From Spiribacter halobius (lineage in GTDB: Bacteria; Pseudomonadota; Gammaproteobacteria; Nitrococcales; Nitrococcaceae), in the NCBI RefSeq assembly GCF_020883455.1, contig NZ_CP086615.1, positions 3,774,501-3,838,500 of the forward strand: a DNA stretch of 64,000 nt, written 5' to 3'. The notes under the pieces were generated by a model. That model did not search any database. It saw nothing but the letters and a program-made list of their open reading frames with translations, and was not told the origin of the DNA. Positions 36,635 through 45,244 of this stretch are shown here, piece by piece (the stretch's first letter is position 1; each line of letters begins with the position of its first letter). The position numbers and the translations under genes are program-made.

Positions 36635-37215
36635 CAGCCGAGGCCGGCCAGCAGCGTCGCGCCGGCCGCCGCGGTGGCCGCCCCGCCAGCGCGCACCAGC
36701 ACCGCGCCAAGCCGGTAGCGCCCGAGCTGCCCGGCGATCATGCCGGCGGCGTGCAGCAGCGCCGTGGCGGCAAGGAAGCCTCCCCCGTACAGCGCCGCCG
36801 AGGCCCCGGCCGCCATCTCCGCGCCGTGGGCGAAGCCGTGGAACAGGGCGAAGGCCCCCGTCAGGGCGATGCCGGCGCCCAGCGGGATGCGCGCCGCGCA
36901 GGCCACCAGCAGGCCGAAGGCAAGCACCGACCCGGCGACGCCGAGCTCCACCGCGGGCAGGCCGACGCCGGCAAGGGCGAGGCCACCGCCGGCGGCCATC
37001 AGTGCGAGGAAGCTCGCCGGCACGGCCCATAGCGCCCGGCCGCCGGCCTGGGCGGCCCAGAGCCCGACGGCCAGCATGGCCAGCAGGTGGTCGAGCCCGC
37101 CCAGGGGATGGGCGAAGCCGTAGCCGAAGCCGCCGACATCGTGGCCGGTGTGGGCGAGGGCCGCACCGGGCAGGGCCAGGGCAGCGAGAGCGAGCAGCGG
37201 TGTACGTATGGGCAT
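36634..37215 (-). CDS. HupE/UreJ-family nickel transport protein
   Basis: 193 residues. A signal-like start (LLALAALALPGAALAHTGHD), then HPLGGLDHLLAMLAVGLWAA with the conserved His-rich signature and about six membrane segments, including FALFHGFAHGAEMA. HupE/UreJ proteins import nickel. Placed between the guanidine-hydrolase-like gene (28 bp away) and ureD, it can supply nickel to both enzymes. Confidence 0.9.
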   Translation of the reverse strand: MPIRTPLLALAALALPGAALAHTGHDVGGFGYGFAHPLGGLDHLLAMLAVGLWAAQAGGRALWAVPASFLALMAAGGGLALAGVGLPAVELGVAGSVLAFGLLVACAARIPLGAGIALTGAFALFHGFAHGAEMAAGASAALYGGGFLAATALLHAAGMIAGQLGRYRLGAVLVRAGGAATAAAGATLLAGLG

Positions 37216-37243
37216 GATGGTTCTCCTCTCGGGATGAAGGGGT

Positions 37244-38446
37244 TCAGACCTCGCCGGCGCCGTAGTCGCGCAGCAGCTTGCGGTGCTCGCCGAGCTTGCC
37301 GTGGGCGACGGTGGCGCCGAGCACGTCGACGATGGCGCGCACGCCGAGCAGGGCGGTGATCTCGGAGGTGTCGTAGGGCGGCGAGACCTCCACCACCTCC
37401 ATGCCGCAGATGCCCTCGGCGGCGACCCGGCCGAGCATGTACAGCACCTCCCGGGGCAGGAAGCCGCCGGGCTCCGGCCAGCCGGTGCCGGGGACGAAGC
37501 CGCAGTCGACACTGTCGATGTCGAAGCTGATGTAGACCGCGTCCGCGTCCTTCCAGGCCACCTCCAGGGCGATCTCCACCACCTTGTCCAGGCCCAGGCG
37601 CTCGACGTCGTGCATGGTGAGGATGGTGGTGTCGCGCTTGCGCGCCTCCTTGATCGCCTGGCGCGGCACCTGCCAGCCGCCGATGCCCACCTGCACCAGA
37701 TTGGTGGCAGGGACGTTGGGCAGGTCGGTGGCGTGAAACCAGGGCGTGGTGTGCATGCGCTCGTCCAGGTCCTTCTCCTGGATGTCCGCATGCCGGTCGA
37801 AGTGGACGATGCCGATGCGCCTGTCCGTGCAGCGGGCGATGCCGCGCACGCAGGGGAAGCCGATGGAGTGGTCGCCGCCCATGATCACCGGCAGCGCTCC
37901 CGACCGGAACACGTGCTCCACGCCGCGGGAGATCTGGTCGAAGGTCTTCTCGATGTTGGCCGGGATGGTGAAGATGTCGCCGGCATCACACAGCGTCATC
38001 TGCTCGCGCAGGTCGACGCCGAGCTCGTAGTTGAAGGGCGTGTACAGCGCGGAGATCTTGCGCATGCCCTGGGGGCCGAAGCGCGTACCCGGGCGGTAGG
38101 TGGTGCCGCCATCGAAGGGCACGCCGAGAACGGCGGCGTCGTAATGGCCGACGTCGCCGATATCCTCGCAGTAGGGCGCCTTCATGAAGGTGTTGATGCC
38201 GGCGAAGTGCGGCAGCTCACCCCGGGCGAAGGTGGGGATGGAGCGGTCCTCGATGGAGTCCGCCCCCTGCAGGCCGAGCGCCAGACAGCGGCGCTCCTCG
38301 GCGTCCCAGGCGTCGTGGGGCAGCTCCGCCTCCCGGTGCATCATCCTCCAGCCCTGGAGCTGGGTGCGGTCGAAGGTCGGGTGATGCCGGCGCGTGCGGC
38401 CGGCGCTGCCGGCCCCGGGCGCGGGTCGGTGACGGTATCTAGGCAT
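37244..38446 (-). CDS. gdmH: Agmatinase-family ureohydrolase, probable nickel-dependent guanidine hydrolase
   Basis: 400 residues. Ureohydrolase metal motifs are VIMGGDHSIGFPCV, VHFDRHADIQ (Arg where agmatinases usually have Ala in DAH) and ISFDIDSVDCGFVPGTGWPE, with MEVVEVSPPYD near the end. The long N-terminal extension before FAGINTFMKAPYCEDIGDVG and the block DLDERMHTTPWFHATDLPNV resemble the guanidine hydrolase branch (Synechocystis Sll1077 type), which makes urea and ammonia from guanidine. A guanidine-I riboswitch upstream, guanidine-type ABC genes and urease downstream support it over agmatinase. Its ATG overlaps the ATPase stop. Confidence 0.82.
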   Translation of the reverse strand: MPRYRHRPAPGAGSAGRTRRHHPTFDRTQLQGWRMMHREAELPHDAWDAEERRCLALGLQGADSIEDRSIPTFARGELPHFAGINTFMKAPYCEDIGDVGHYDAAVLGVPFDGGTTYRPGTRFGPQGMRKISALYTPFNYELGVDLREQMTLCDAGDIFTIPANIEKTFDQISRGVEHVFRSGALPVIMGGDHSIGFPCVRGIARCTDRRIGIVHFDRHADIQEKDLDERMHTTPWFHATDLPNVPATNLVQVGIGGWQVPRQAIKEARKRDTTILTMHDVERLGLDKVVEIALEVAWKDADAVYISFDIDSVDCGFVPGTGWPEPGGFLPREVLYMLGRVAAEGICGMEVVEVSPPYDTSEITALLGVRAIVDVLGATVAHGKLGEHRKLLRDYGAGEV

Positions 38447-39221
38447 GGCGGAGAGCCTCCTGCTGGGTCGGGTCGAGGCCGGCCAGCTCCGGCGGCGGCT
38501 CGCCGCGCCGGGCCACCGGCAGGTCGTAGGTGATGGTGGCGCCGTAGCGCTCCGGGGCCTGGGGGTCGTGCCGGACCTTGTCGAAGACCAGCAGCCGGGT
38601 GCCCAGGTGGAAGCCCTCCTCGAGGTCGTGGGTGACCATGAAGATGGTCAGCCCCTCGTTCTCCCAGAGCTCGAGGATCAGGGCGTGCATATCCTTGCGG
38701 ATGCCGGGATCAAGGGCGCCGAAGGGCTCGTCCAGCAGCATCAGCGGCGGCCGGCGCACCAGCGACTGGGCGATGGACAGGCGCTGCTGCATGCCGCCGG
38801 AGAGCGCCGTGGCGTACTGATCCCGGGCATGGCCGAGGCCGACCCGCTCGAGCATGGCCTGGCCCTCCGCGACGGCGCGGCGGCGGGACGCGCCGAACAG
38901 CCGCCCGAGGCGCGACTCCCGCAGCTCGATGGCGAGCAGCACGTTGCCGAGCGCCGTGAGGTGCGGAAACACCGAGTAGCGCTGGAAGACGATGCCGCGG
39001 CGGGCATCCGGCTCGGCAGGCAGCGGCTCGCCGCCGAGGCGGATCTCGCCGGCGCTCGGCGGCTCGGCGCCGAGCAGCAGGCGCAGGAAGGTGCTCTTGC
39101 CGCAGCCAGAGGCGCCGACGATGGTCACGAAGGCGCGCTCATCCACCGTCAGGCTGAGCCGCTCGAGGACCTCGGTCGCCCCATAGCGCTTGGCCACATT
39201 GTCGATCTCGATATAGGCCAT
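38439..39221 (-). CDS. ABC transporter ATP-binding protein, guanidine-type (SsuB/TauB family)
   Basis: 260 residues. Walker A GASGCGKSTFLRLLLGAEPP, signature LSGGMQQRLSIAQSL, Walker B LMLLDEPFGALDPGIRKDMH. Close to nitrate/taurine-type importers that accompany urea-carboxylase-associated and guanidine genes. It energises uptake with the permease (9 bp upstream) and the divergent binding protein. Confidence 0.9.
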   Translation of the reverse strand: MAYIEIDNVAKRYGATEVLERLSLTVDERAFVTIVGASGCGKSTFLRLLLGAEPPSAGEIRLGGEPLPAEPDARRGIVFQRYSVFPHLTALGNVLLAIELRESRLGRLFGASRRRAVAEGQAMLERVGLGHARDQYATALSGGMQQRLSIAQSLVRRPPLMLLDEPFGALDPGIRKDMHALILELWENEGLTIFMVTHDLEEGFHLGTRLLVFDKVRHDPQAPERYGATITYDLPVARRGEPPPELAGLDPTQQEALRHA

Positions 39222-39230
39222 GGCTGCTCC

Positions 39231-40049
39231 CTAGGCGCTGGCCGCGGTCCACGGGAACGCACGCCGGCGCAGCAGGCGCAGCAGCGTGTCCGCCGAGAAG
39301 GCGATCAGGGTGATCCAGGCCACGTAGGGCAGGATCACGTCCATCGCGAGATACCGGCGCAACAGGAAGATGCGGTAGCCGAGCCCTTCCTCCGCGGCGA
39401 TGGCCTCGGCGGCAATGAGGAACAGCCACGCCGGCCCGAGACCCAGGCGAACGGACTCGATCAGCCGCGGCAGGATCTGCGGCAGCGCCACCCGCAGCAG
39501 GATCTGCCCGCTGCTCGCGCCAAGCGTCTGCGCCTTGATCAGCTGCTCCTCCGGGATCTCCAGGGTGCGCTGCTGCAGGTCCCGGGTCATGAACGGGGTA
39601 ATGCCGAAGACGATCAGCATCACCTTGGCGGCCTCGCCGAGACCGAAGGTGATGAACAGGATCGGCAGCACCGAGAGCGGCGGTATCAGCGAGAAGGCCT
39701 TGACCACCGGCGACAGCCCCGCCCGCGCATAGGGCAGCAGGCCGGTGAGGATACCGATGCAGAGCGCGGTCACCGCCGCCACGGAGACACCGAGGCCGAT
39801 GCGCTCCAGGCTTGCGAGGGTATCGGTCCAGAGCAGGTACTCGCCGGTGCGCCGGCTCGGCTCGAAGGCCATGCGCACGATGGCGTCGAGGAACTGCCCC
39901 GGCGCCGGCAGCAGGCGGTCGTCCGGATTCGCCGCAAGCCGTGCCCGCGAGGCGCTCAGATAGACCGCGGCGAGCACGACGAACGGCAGCGCCCCGAGCA
40001 GTACCGCGCCGACGCGCCCGGGGCGCCGGTTGATCAGCCGGCGGGCCAT
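39231..40049 (-). CDS. ABC transporter permease, guanidine-type (SsuC/TauC family)
   Basis: 272 residues with about six membrane segments. The EAA loop is LIKAQTLGASSGQILLRVAL followed by PQILPRLIESVRLGLGPAW. First gene of the long guanidine-urease run. Its leader carries a guanidine-I riboswitch and, further up, a sigma54 promoter. Confidence 0.9.
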   Translation of the reverse strand: MARRLINRRPGRVGAVLLGALPFVVLAAVYLSASRARLAANPDDRLLPAPGQFLDAIVRMAFEPSRRTGEYLLWTDTLASLERIGLGVSVAAVTALCIGILTGLLPYARAGLSPVVKAFSLIPPLSVLPILFITFGLGEAAKVMLIVFGITPFMTRDLQQRTLEIPEEQLIKAQTLGASSGQILLRVALPQILPRLIESVRLGLGPAWLFLIAAEAIAAEEGLGYRIFLLRRYLAMDVILPYVAWITLIAFSADTLLRLLRRRAFPWTAASA

Positions 40050-40138
40050 GGGCTCGCCATGCGGCGGGGGTGACTGGGGGTCTGGGCGGGCATGGGCTCA
40101 ACTCCCGTTGCCGTGTCGGGTCCAGGGGGACAGCGCGC

Positions 40139-40236
40139 CGACCTCCCGGGCTTTTGTCCCGCCGTGTACCCCCCGCAGCAGGAGGCGACGACTCTCGGAC
40201 CAGACATCCCTCCCGGGACCGGAACCCTAGTCGTCC
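40139..40236 (-). ncRNA. Guanidine-I (ykkC) riboswitch
   Basis: On the minus strand the conserved blocks appear in order: ACTAGGGTTCCGG, then TCTGGTCCGAGAGTCGTCG, then GGGGTACACGGCGGGACAAA followed by AGCCCGGGAGGTC. These are the signature segments of the ykkC class that senses guanidinium. It lies about 90 bp before the permease ATG. Guanidine binding should turn on expression of the transport and hydrolase genes. Confidence 0.95.
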
Positions 40237-40302
40237 TTCGCCAGCGCCGGGCCGCTGTCGGCGGCCTGGCAGGGCACGCCCCTGGGCTGGTGAGACCAAA
40301 GG

Positions 40303-40319
40303 AGCAAACGCCGTGCCAG
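40303..40319 (-). promoter_or_regulatory. Sigma54 promoter for the guanidine-urease operon
   Basis: Minus strand CTGGCACGGCGTTTGCT matches the -24/-12 consensus YTGGCACGRNNNTTGCW at every specified base. Transcription should start near 40292, placing the whole riboswitch in the leader. Confidence 0.88.
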
Positions 40320-40348
40320 ACGCGTGATAGGTCGAGGGATCAGGCAGT

Positions 40349-40365
40349 TGCACCGACTCGGCGCA
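40349..40365. promoter_or_regulatory. NtrC-like site 1 between the divergent promoters
   Basis: TGCACCGACTCGGCGCA: TGCACC and GGTGCA halves with 5-base spacing and one mismatch. It lies between the two sigma54 promoters and could serve both. Confidence 0.6.
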
Positions 40366-40423
40366 GCGACCGCCGAGCCCGGGGCCGGGAAACGCCCTGG
40401 CGTGGTGCAGCCACAAGGGCCGG

Positions 40424-40440
40424 CGCACCGGTGCGGTGCG
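40424..40440. promoter_or_regulatory. NtrC-like site 2 between the divergent promoters
   Basis: CGCACCGGTGCGGTGCG: two mismatches, only at the outermost bases, to TGCACC-n5-GGTGCA. About 67 bp upstream of the plus-strand promoter. Confidence 0.55.
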
Positions 40441-40506
40441 AGATGATCCCGCCGCGCGTCGCCCTTCCGCCCCGAACGGCAGCCGGACGTCTGCCCGAGC
40501 GACCCG

Positions 40507-40522
40507 TGGCACGCGCGTTGCT
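40507..40522 (+). promoter_or_regulatory. Sigma54 promoter for the binding-protein gene
   Basis: TGGCACGCGCGTTGCT fits TGGCACG-n4-TTGCW exactly. The start codon follows 64 bp downstream. No guanidine riboswitch is visible in this leader. Confidence 0.85.
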
Positions 40523-40585
40523 TACGGTCCTGCCCGACGCCGATGGACCTTCATCGGCCCGCCCATCGTCCGAGGGAGAGACCCC

Positions 40586-41659
40586 ATGACCGTCCGCAAT
40601 CCCCTTCGCCCGCTCACCGGCCTGCTCGTGGCCAGCGCGCTCATGTTCGGACCGGGCGCCAGTGCCCAGGATGACGGGCCCTACCGCATCGCCTGGTCCA
40701 TCTACGCCGGCTGGATGCCGTGGCAGTACATCGGTGACTCCGGGATCATGGATCGCTGGGCCGAGCGCTACGGCATCGAGGTGGAGATCGTCCAAGTCAA
40801 CGACTACATCGAGTCGATCAACCAGTACACCGCCGGCGCCTTCGAAGGCGTCGTGGCCACCAGCATGGACTCGCTCTCCATTCCGGCCGCCAGCGGCGTC
40901 GACACCACGGCACTCATCGTCGGCGACTACTCCAATGGCAACGACGGCCTGGTGCTCAAGGGCAGCGACGACCTCGCCGACGTCGAGGGGCGGGACGTGC
41001 ACCTGGTGGAGCTGTCGGTGTCGCACTATCTGCTCGCCCGGGCCCTGGACAGCGTCGGCCTCCAGGAGCGGGACGTGAACGTGGTCAACCTCTCCGATGC
41101 CGATCTGGTGGCCGCGTTCGACGACGAGGCCGTGACCGCCACCGCCACCTGGCAACCGCTGCTGGACGCCGTGCTCGAGCATCCCGAGGCCAACCTGGTG
41201 TTCGACTCCTCCGAAATCCCCGGTCACATCAAGGATCTGCTGGTGGTCAACACCGAAGCCCTGGAGGCCAACCCGGACCTCGGCCGCGCGCTGGTCGGGG
41301 CCTGGTACGAGATGATGACGCTGATGTCGGGCGATGACGCCGAGGCGCGGGAGATCCGCACGCAGCTCGGCGAGGCCTCGGGCACGGACCTGGAGGGCTA
41401 CGACCGCCAGCTCGCCGGCATGCGCATGTTCTACGAGCCCACCGCGGCGGTGGACTTCATCGAGAGCGAGCAGGCCCGCGAGGCCATGGCCCAGGTGCGG
41501 GACTTCTCCTTCCGCCAGGGCCTGCTCGGCGAGGGCGCGCCCTCGCCGGACTTCATCGGCATCGAGTTCCCGGACGGCGAGGTGCTCGGCCGCGAGAGCA
41601 ACGTGCGACTGCGCTTCACCTCGGAGTACATGCGCATGGCTGCCGAAGGCGCGCTGTGA
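40586..41659 (+). CDS. ABC transporter substrate-binding protein, guanidine/urea-carboxylase-associated type
   Basis: 357 residues. A signal peptide (LTGLLVASALMFGPGASAQ) precedes a NitT/TauT-like binding domain: PYRIAWSIYAGWMPWQYIGD, VNDYIESINQYTAGAFEGVV and DALTIPAASGVDTTALIVGD-like core. This family is often annotated as putative urea ABC transporter binding protein and associates with guanidine riboswitches. ATG 40586 follows GAGGGAGAG. It is divergent from its permease and ATPase. Confidence 0.9.
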   Translation: MTVRNPLRPLTGLLVASALMFGPGASAQDDGPYRIAWSIYAGWMPWQYIGDSGIMDRWAERYGIEVEIVQVNDYIESINQYTAGAFEGVVATSMDSLSIPAASGVDTTALIVGDYSNGNDGLVLKGSDDLADVEGRDVHLVELSVSHYLLARALDSVGLQERDVNVVNLSDADLVAAFDDEAVTATATWQPLLDAVLEHPEANLVFDSSEIPGHIKDLLVVNTEALEANPDLGRALVGAWYEMMTLMSGDDAEAREIRTQLGEASGTDLEGYDRQLAGMRMFYEPTAAVDFIESEQAREAMAQVRDFSFRQGLLGEGAPSPDFIGIEFPDGEVLGRESNVRLRFTSEYMRMAAEGAL

Positions 41660-42780
41660 CGGCGGCCGCGGCGGCACCGCCGCGGCCGGCCGAGCGCCTG
41701 GCCAACGGCCTGCCCCTGCTGCGCCGGCCCGGGGCCCTGCCCTGGGTAGCCGCCGGTATCTGGTGGCAGGCCGGCAGCCGTTATGAACCCGCCGCGAGCC
41801 CCGGGCTCGCGCACTGCCTGGAGCACCTCTGGCTCGCCGGCAGCGCCGAGCGCGATCGCCGCATCGACGGCCTCGGCGGGCGCGTCAACGCGGAGACCGG
41901 CCGCGAGCTCAGCGGGCTGTACGGCGTCGCCCCGGCCGCGGACGCCGCCGCGCTCGCCGAATTGCTCGCCGACGCCTTCATGGAGCCGCGGCTGGATGCG
42001 GCTGCCATCGCTGCCGAGCGCCCGGCCATGCTGGCGGAGCTGGCCGCCCTGCGCGCCAACCCTGCCGAGCGGGCCGTACAGCGTGCCATCGCCCGCGCCT
42101 GGGCAGGCCATCCGGCCGCCCGCGCGCCTGAAGGCACACCCGACGGGATCCGAAACCTCGACTCCGCCGGTGTCGGCGACTACCGCGATCAGCGCCTGCA
42201 CGCCGGCCGGCTGGCGCTGGTCCTGCTCGGCGACTGGCCCAACAGCGCCGTGCAGCCGCTGACCAAGGCTCTCGCCCGCCTGCCGGCCGGCCAGCCACCA
42301 AGCCTCGACCCCCTGCCGGTGAGCACGCTGACAGAGCCGGTGCCGGCGGGCGCCTGCCATCTGGTCTGGGCCCTGCCCGCCGCGAACGGCGGCGCGGCCG
42401 CCGCCCTCGCGGATCTGCTGGCCGGCGGCCTCGGCAGCCGTCTATTCCGGCGGCTGCGCGAGACCGGGCTCGGCGTCTACGACATTCGGGCCGCGACGGA
42501 GGTCGTCGCCGGGGGCGCGCTCTGCCTGCTTTGCACCTCGGCCCCCGCGGGTGCCGGGGCAGAGGTGGCGGCGAGAGTGGAAGCCATGCTCGACGAGCTG
42601 GCCGCCGAGGGCCCCAGCGAAGCCGAACGGGCGCTCCTGGCCGCCCGCCAACGGGCCATGGAGGGCCTCGCCGGTCTGCAGCCCGAGGACTGGATGCGAC
42701 GCCTCGTCCTGGAGCGCCTCGCGGACGCCACCCCGGCCCGGATGACCCGGCCCTGCATTCGCGTCGCCGAGCCGCTGTAA
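41656..42780 (+). CDS. M16 family (pitrilysin-like) metallopeptidase, single-domain
   Basis: 374 residues from a GTG overlapping the previous stop (GTGA). The inverted zinc motif HCLEH is in SPGLAHCLEHLWLAGSAERD, with further acidic residues NAETGRELSG. The second half is the inactive M16-type lobe (LLAGGLGSRLFRRLRETGLG). M16 proteins cleave small peptides. The coupling with a guanidine binding protein is unexplained. Confidence 0.8.
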   Translation: MTAAAAAPPRPAERLANGLPLLRRPGALPWVAAGIWWQAGSRYEPAASPGLAHCLEHLWLAGSAERDRRIDGLGGRVNAETGRELSGLYGVAPAADAAALAELLADAFMEPRLDAAAIAAERPAMLAELAALRANPAERAVQRAIARAWAGHPAARAPEGTPDGIRNLDSAGVGDYRDQRLHAGRLALVLLGDWPNSAVQPLTKALARLPAGQPPSLDPLPVSTLTEPVPAGACHLVWALPAANGGAAAALADLLAGGLGSRLFRRLRETGLGVYDIRAATEVVAGGALCLLCTSAPAGAGAEVAARVEAMLDELAAEGPSEAERALLAARQRAMEGLAGLQPEDWMRRLVLERLADATPARMTRPCIRVAEPL

Positions 42781-42855
42781 CGCGCAGGCGTTGAACGGAT
42801 CCTCACCGGTACAATCCGATTCAGGTGAACCATCATCCGCATCCCGGGGGGTTTC

Positions 42856-44121
42856 TTGCGCGTTCTGGTCATCGGCGGCGGCGTCATCGGCACCACCACG
42901 GCGTGGTTTCTCGTTCACGACGGTCACGAGGTAACGCTGATCGAACGCGAGCCGGCGCTGGCCGCGGAAGGCAGCCATGCCAACGGCGGCATGCTGCACG
43001 CGAGCCACACCGAGCCCTGGAACTCCCCGGCCGCCATCCGTCAGCTCCTGCGCTGGCTCGGCCGGGAGGACTCCCCACTGCTGCTGCGCCCGACCCAGAT
43101 CCCGCGGCTCGCCGGCTGGGGGCTCGGCTTCCTGCGTTACAGCCGCGCCCACCATCACGCCCGCAACACGCAGGTCAACGCGCGGCTCGCCGTCTACAGC
43201 CTCGAGGTCATGCGTGCGCTGCGCACCGAAACCGGGCTGCACTACGACGACAGCGCGGGGGGCATCCTCAAGATCTTCCGCAGCGCAGCGGAGCTTGCGA
43301 CTGCGCTCCGCACCTCGGAGCTGATGGCGGCGCTCGGCGTCGACTTCGAGCAGCTCGACACGGCGGGGGTGGTAGCCCGGGAACCCGCACTCTCCGACGT
43401 ACGCGACGAGCTCTGCGGCGGTCTGTTCTACCCCCAGGACGAGATCGGCGATGCGCGCCTCTTCACCGAGCGGCTTGGCGCGCTCGCCGCCGAGCGAGGT
43501 GCGGAGATCAGGCTCGGCGAGCGGGTGCAGCGCCTAGAGCGGGATGGAGACCGGATCGGCGCCGTGGTCACGGACCAGTGCCGCCACCGCGCGGACGCCT
43601 ACGTGCTTGCCACCGGTGCCGAGGCGCCGCTGCTCGCGCGCCAGGCGGGGCTGCGTCTGCCCATCCGGCCGGTAAAGGGCTACTCGGCCACGCTCGACGT
43701 CGGCGGCAAGCCCGGCGCGCCGTCCCTGCCCATCATCGACGACGGGCGCAAGATCGTCATGTCCCGGCTGGGGGATCGGCTGCGCATCGCCGGCACGGCC
43801 GAGTTCGCAGGCTATGATCGCGAGATCCGGCCCCAGCGGGTGCAGACGGTGATCCGCCAGGGACTCGCCAGCTTCCCGCGGCTCGCCGCCGCGGTGGACC
43901 CGGCGACGGCCACCCCCTGGGCCTGCCTGCGGCCGATGACCATGGACGGCCCGCCGATCCTGGGCGCCACACCGGTTCGCAACCTGTTCCTGAACACGGG
44001 ACCGGGCCACCTGGGCTGGACGTTCGCCGCCGGTGCCGGTCGGGTGGTGGCAGACGTGGTGCAGGGGTGCGAGCCGGCGATCTCTCTGGAGGGGCTCGGC
44101 CTGGAACGCTACCGCGGATAG
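42856..44121 (+). CDS. FAD-dependent D-amino-acid dehydrogenase (DadA-like)
   Basis: 421 residues from a TTG after GGGGGGTTTC. N-terminal FAD-binding VLVIGGGVIGTTTAWFLVHD with acidic end of strand 2 (LIERE). Then SHANGGMLHASHTEPWNSPA, which is typical of DadA, and C-terminal FLNTGPGHLGWTFAAGAGRV closing the flavin site. Oxidises D-amino acids to keto acids and ammonia at the membrane. The TTG start is the weakest part of the call. Confidence 0.87.
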   Translation: MRVLVIGGGVIGTTTAWFLVHDGHEVTLIEREPALAAEGSHANGGMLHASHTEPWNSPAAIRQLLRWLGREDSPLLLRPTQIPRLAGWGLGFLRYSRAHHHARNTQVNARLAVYSLEVMRALRTETGLHYDDSAGGILKIFRSAAELATALRTSELMAALGVDFEQLDTAGVVAREPALSDVRDELCGGLFYPQDEIGDARLFTERLGALAAERGAEIRLGERVQRLERDGDRIGAVVTDQCRHRADAYVLATGAEAPLLARQAGLRLPIRPVKGYSATLDVGGKPGAPSLPIIDDGRKIVMSRLGDRLRIAGTAEFAGYDREIRPQRVQTVIRQGLASFPRLAAAVDPATATPWACLRPMTMDGPPILGATPVRNLFLNTGPGHLGWTFAAGAGRVVADVVQGCEPAISLEGLGLERYRG

Positions 44122-44164
44122 CCGTCTGCGCCGTGGAACGTGCCCCGGCCGCGGCGCGGACTGA

Positions 44165-44201
44165 TAGCCCGCATATCTCACCGATTCGCGGCTGCGGGCT
44201 A
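44165..44201. repeat. Short palindromic copy of the TATCTCACCGATTCG repeat
   Basis: TAGCCCGCATATCTCACCGA, then TTCGCGGCTGCGGGCTA: a fused pair of repeat ends forming a short hairpin between the dadA-like and cytochrome genes. Confidence 0.75.
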
Positions 44202-44215
44202 GGCCCGCTACACCG

Positions 44216-44719
44216 TCAGGACTCCGGGATCTCCAGGCCGGTCTCGTCCTCGACCATGTACTCGATGGCGGCGCGGATCTCCTCCTCGGTCGCCGATCCG
44301 CCCTGGGCCGGCATGTTGCCGTAGCCGTCGTACACGTTGCTCACCAGAGTCTCCCAGCCCTTGCCGATGCGCTCGCCCCAGGCGTCCTGGTCACCCACGG
44401 CCGGGGCATTCTGGAAGTTGCCCTGATGGCAGGCGATGCACACCGCCTGGGTCACCTCCTCGCCACTGCGCGGTTCGTCGCTCGCCTCCTCCGCCGAGGC
44501 CTGCTGCATGGTGGCCGGCATCGGCTCGCCGGTGAGCCGCACCTCGCCCACCGGGGCAAGGTTGCGCTCGGCACGCTCAATCGCGAGCTCGCGCTGACCT
44601 TCGGTATCCGCCTCGTAGAGCACCGTCGCGATGATGATGAGCAAGATGGTCACGCCCACCAGCATGCCGATGACGCCGATGAAGTTCCGGATGAAGATGC
44701 TGTCCTGCTCGTGACTCAC
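44216..44719 (-). CDS. Membrane-anchored cytochrome c5-family protein
   Basis: 167 residues from GTG 44719 (SHEQDSIFIRNFIGVIGMLV) after AGGGGAACGC. One membrane helix (GVIGMLVGVTILLIIIATVL) anchors a periplasmic domain with one haem c site VCIACHQG and a distal Met candidate in YGNMPAQGGSA. Class I (c5-like) electron carrier. Partner enzyme not visible. Confidence 0.87.
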   Translation of the reverse strand: MSHEQDSIFIRNFIGVIGMLVGVTILLIIIATVLYEADTEGQRELAIERAERNLAPVGEVRLTGEPMPATMQQASAEEASDEPRSGEEVTQAVCIACHQGNFQNAPAVGDQDAWGERIGKGWETLVSNVYDGYGNMPAQGGSATEEEIRAAIEYMVEDETGLEIPES

Positions 44720-44901
44720 CGCGTTCCCCTGATCATTGCTGGTAGGGGCCCGTACGAATGCACGCAGTCCCCGGCCCCCGGACAAATCGGCCACCGAGTA
44801 TAGCGGTAATGCCCAGGGCCGAAAACTCGCACGGCCCCGCGTCCGGGGCTATCGCAGCACACGGGCTTGCGGTTACACTTTGCGGCCGACATAGCGCACC
44901 T

Positions 44902-44978
<77 letters not shown>

Positions 44979-44985
44979 TACATTC

Positions 44986-45015
44986 AAAGGGGCCACCCGC
45001 CAGGGTGGCCCCTTT
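44986..45015 (+). terminator. Intrinsic terminator after tRNA-Arg
   Basis: AAAGGGGCCACCC, loop GCCA, GGGTGGCCCCTTT: a perfect 13-bp stem ending in T residues. Confidence 0.88.
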
Positions 45016-45035
45016 GCATGTCAGGACCCGCATCT

Positions 45036-45155
45036 GAGGATTCGAACCTCTGACGAACCAACCCCGGTTCGACAACCGCGCGCAAGCGCGGTTGGACGGC
45101 CGGCAGGCCGGGCCCGAAGGGCCGAGGGGCGCAGCCCCGAGCAATCCTCTCGGGC
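45036..45155. repeat. tRNA-Arg-derived fragments
   Basis: 45036-45054 is an exact 19-base reverse complement of the tRNA T-arm (44948-44966), and 45143-45155 is a 13-base direct copy of AATCCTCTCGGGC. Small hairpins (AACCGCGC / GCGCGGTT, GGGGC / GCCCC) lie between them. Origin unknown; a remnant of integration or rearrangement at the tRNA is possible. Confidence 0.6.
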
Positions 45156-45244
45156 TGCAGTCTCCTCCCGGCGAGAGCCCTCGCATCCTGGTTCCCGATG
45201 TTCGATGCTTGGGCGTCACGCACTCGCCTGAAGGAGTCCGCCCC

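Noticed and set aside
37244-38446. Plain agmatinase (speB)
   Set aside because: The DRHAD variant, N-terminal extension, guanidine riboswitch and urease context favour guanidine hydrolase; agmatinase stays possible until assayed.
38445-40073. A 542-codon plus-strand frame
   Set aside because: Antisense to the guanidine-type ATPase and permease, both with full motifs.
45092-45244. Longer N-terminus for the GST gene
   Set aside because: The added codons cross hairpins and tRNA fragments and have no ribosome site; the GTG at 45245 has GGAG at the right distance.
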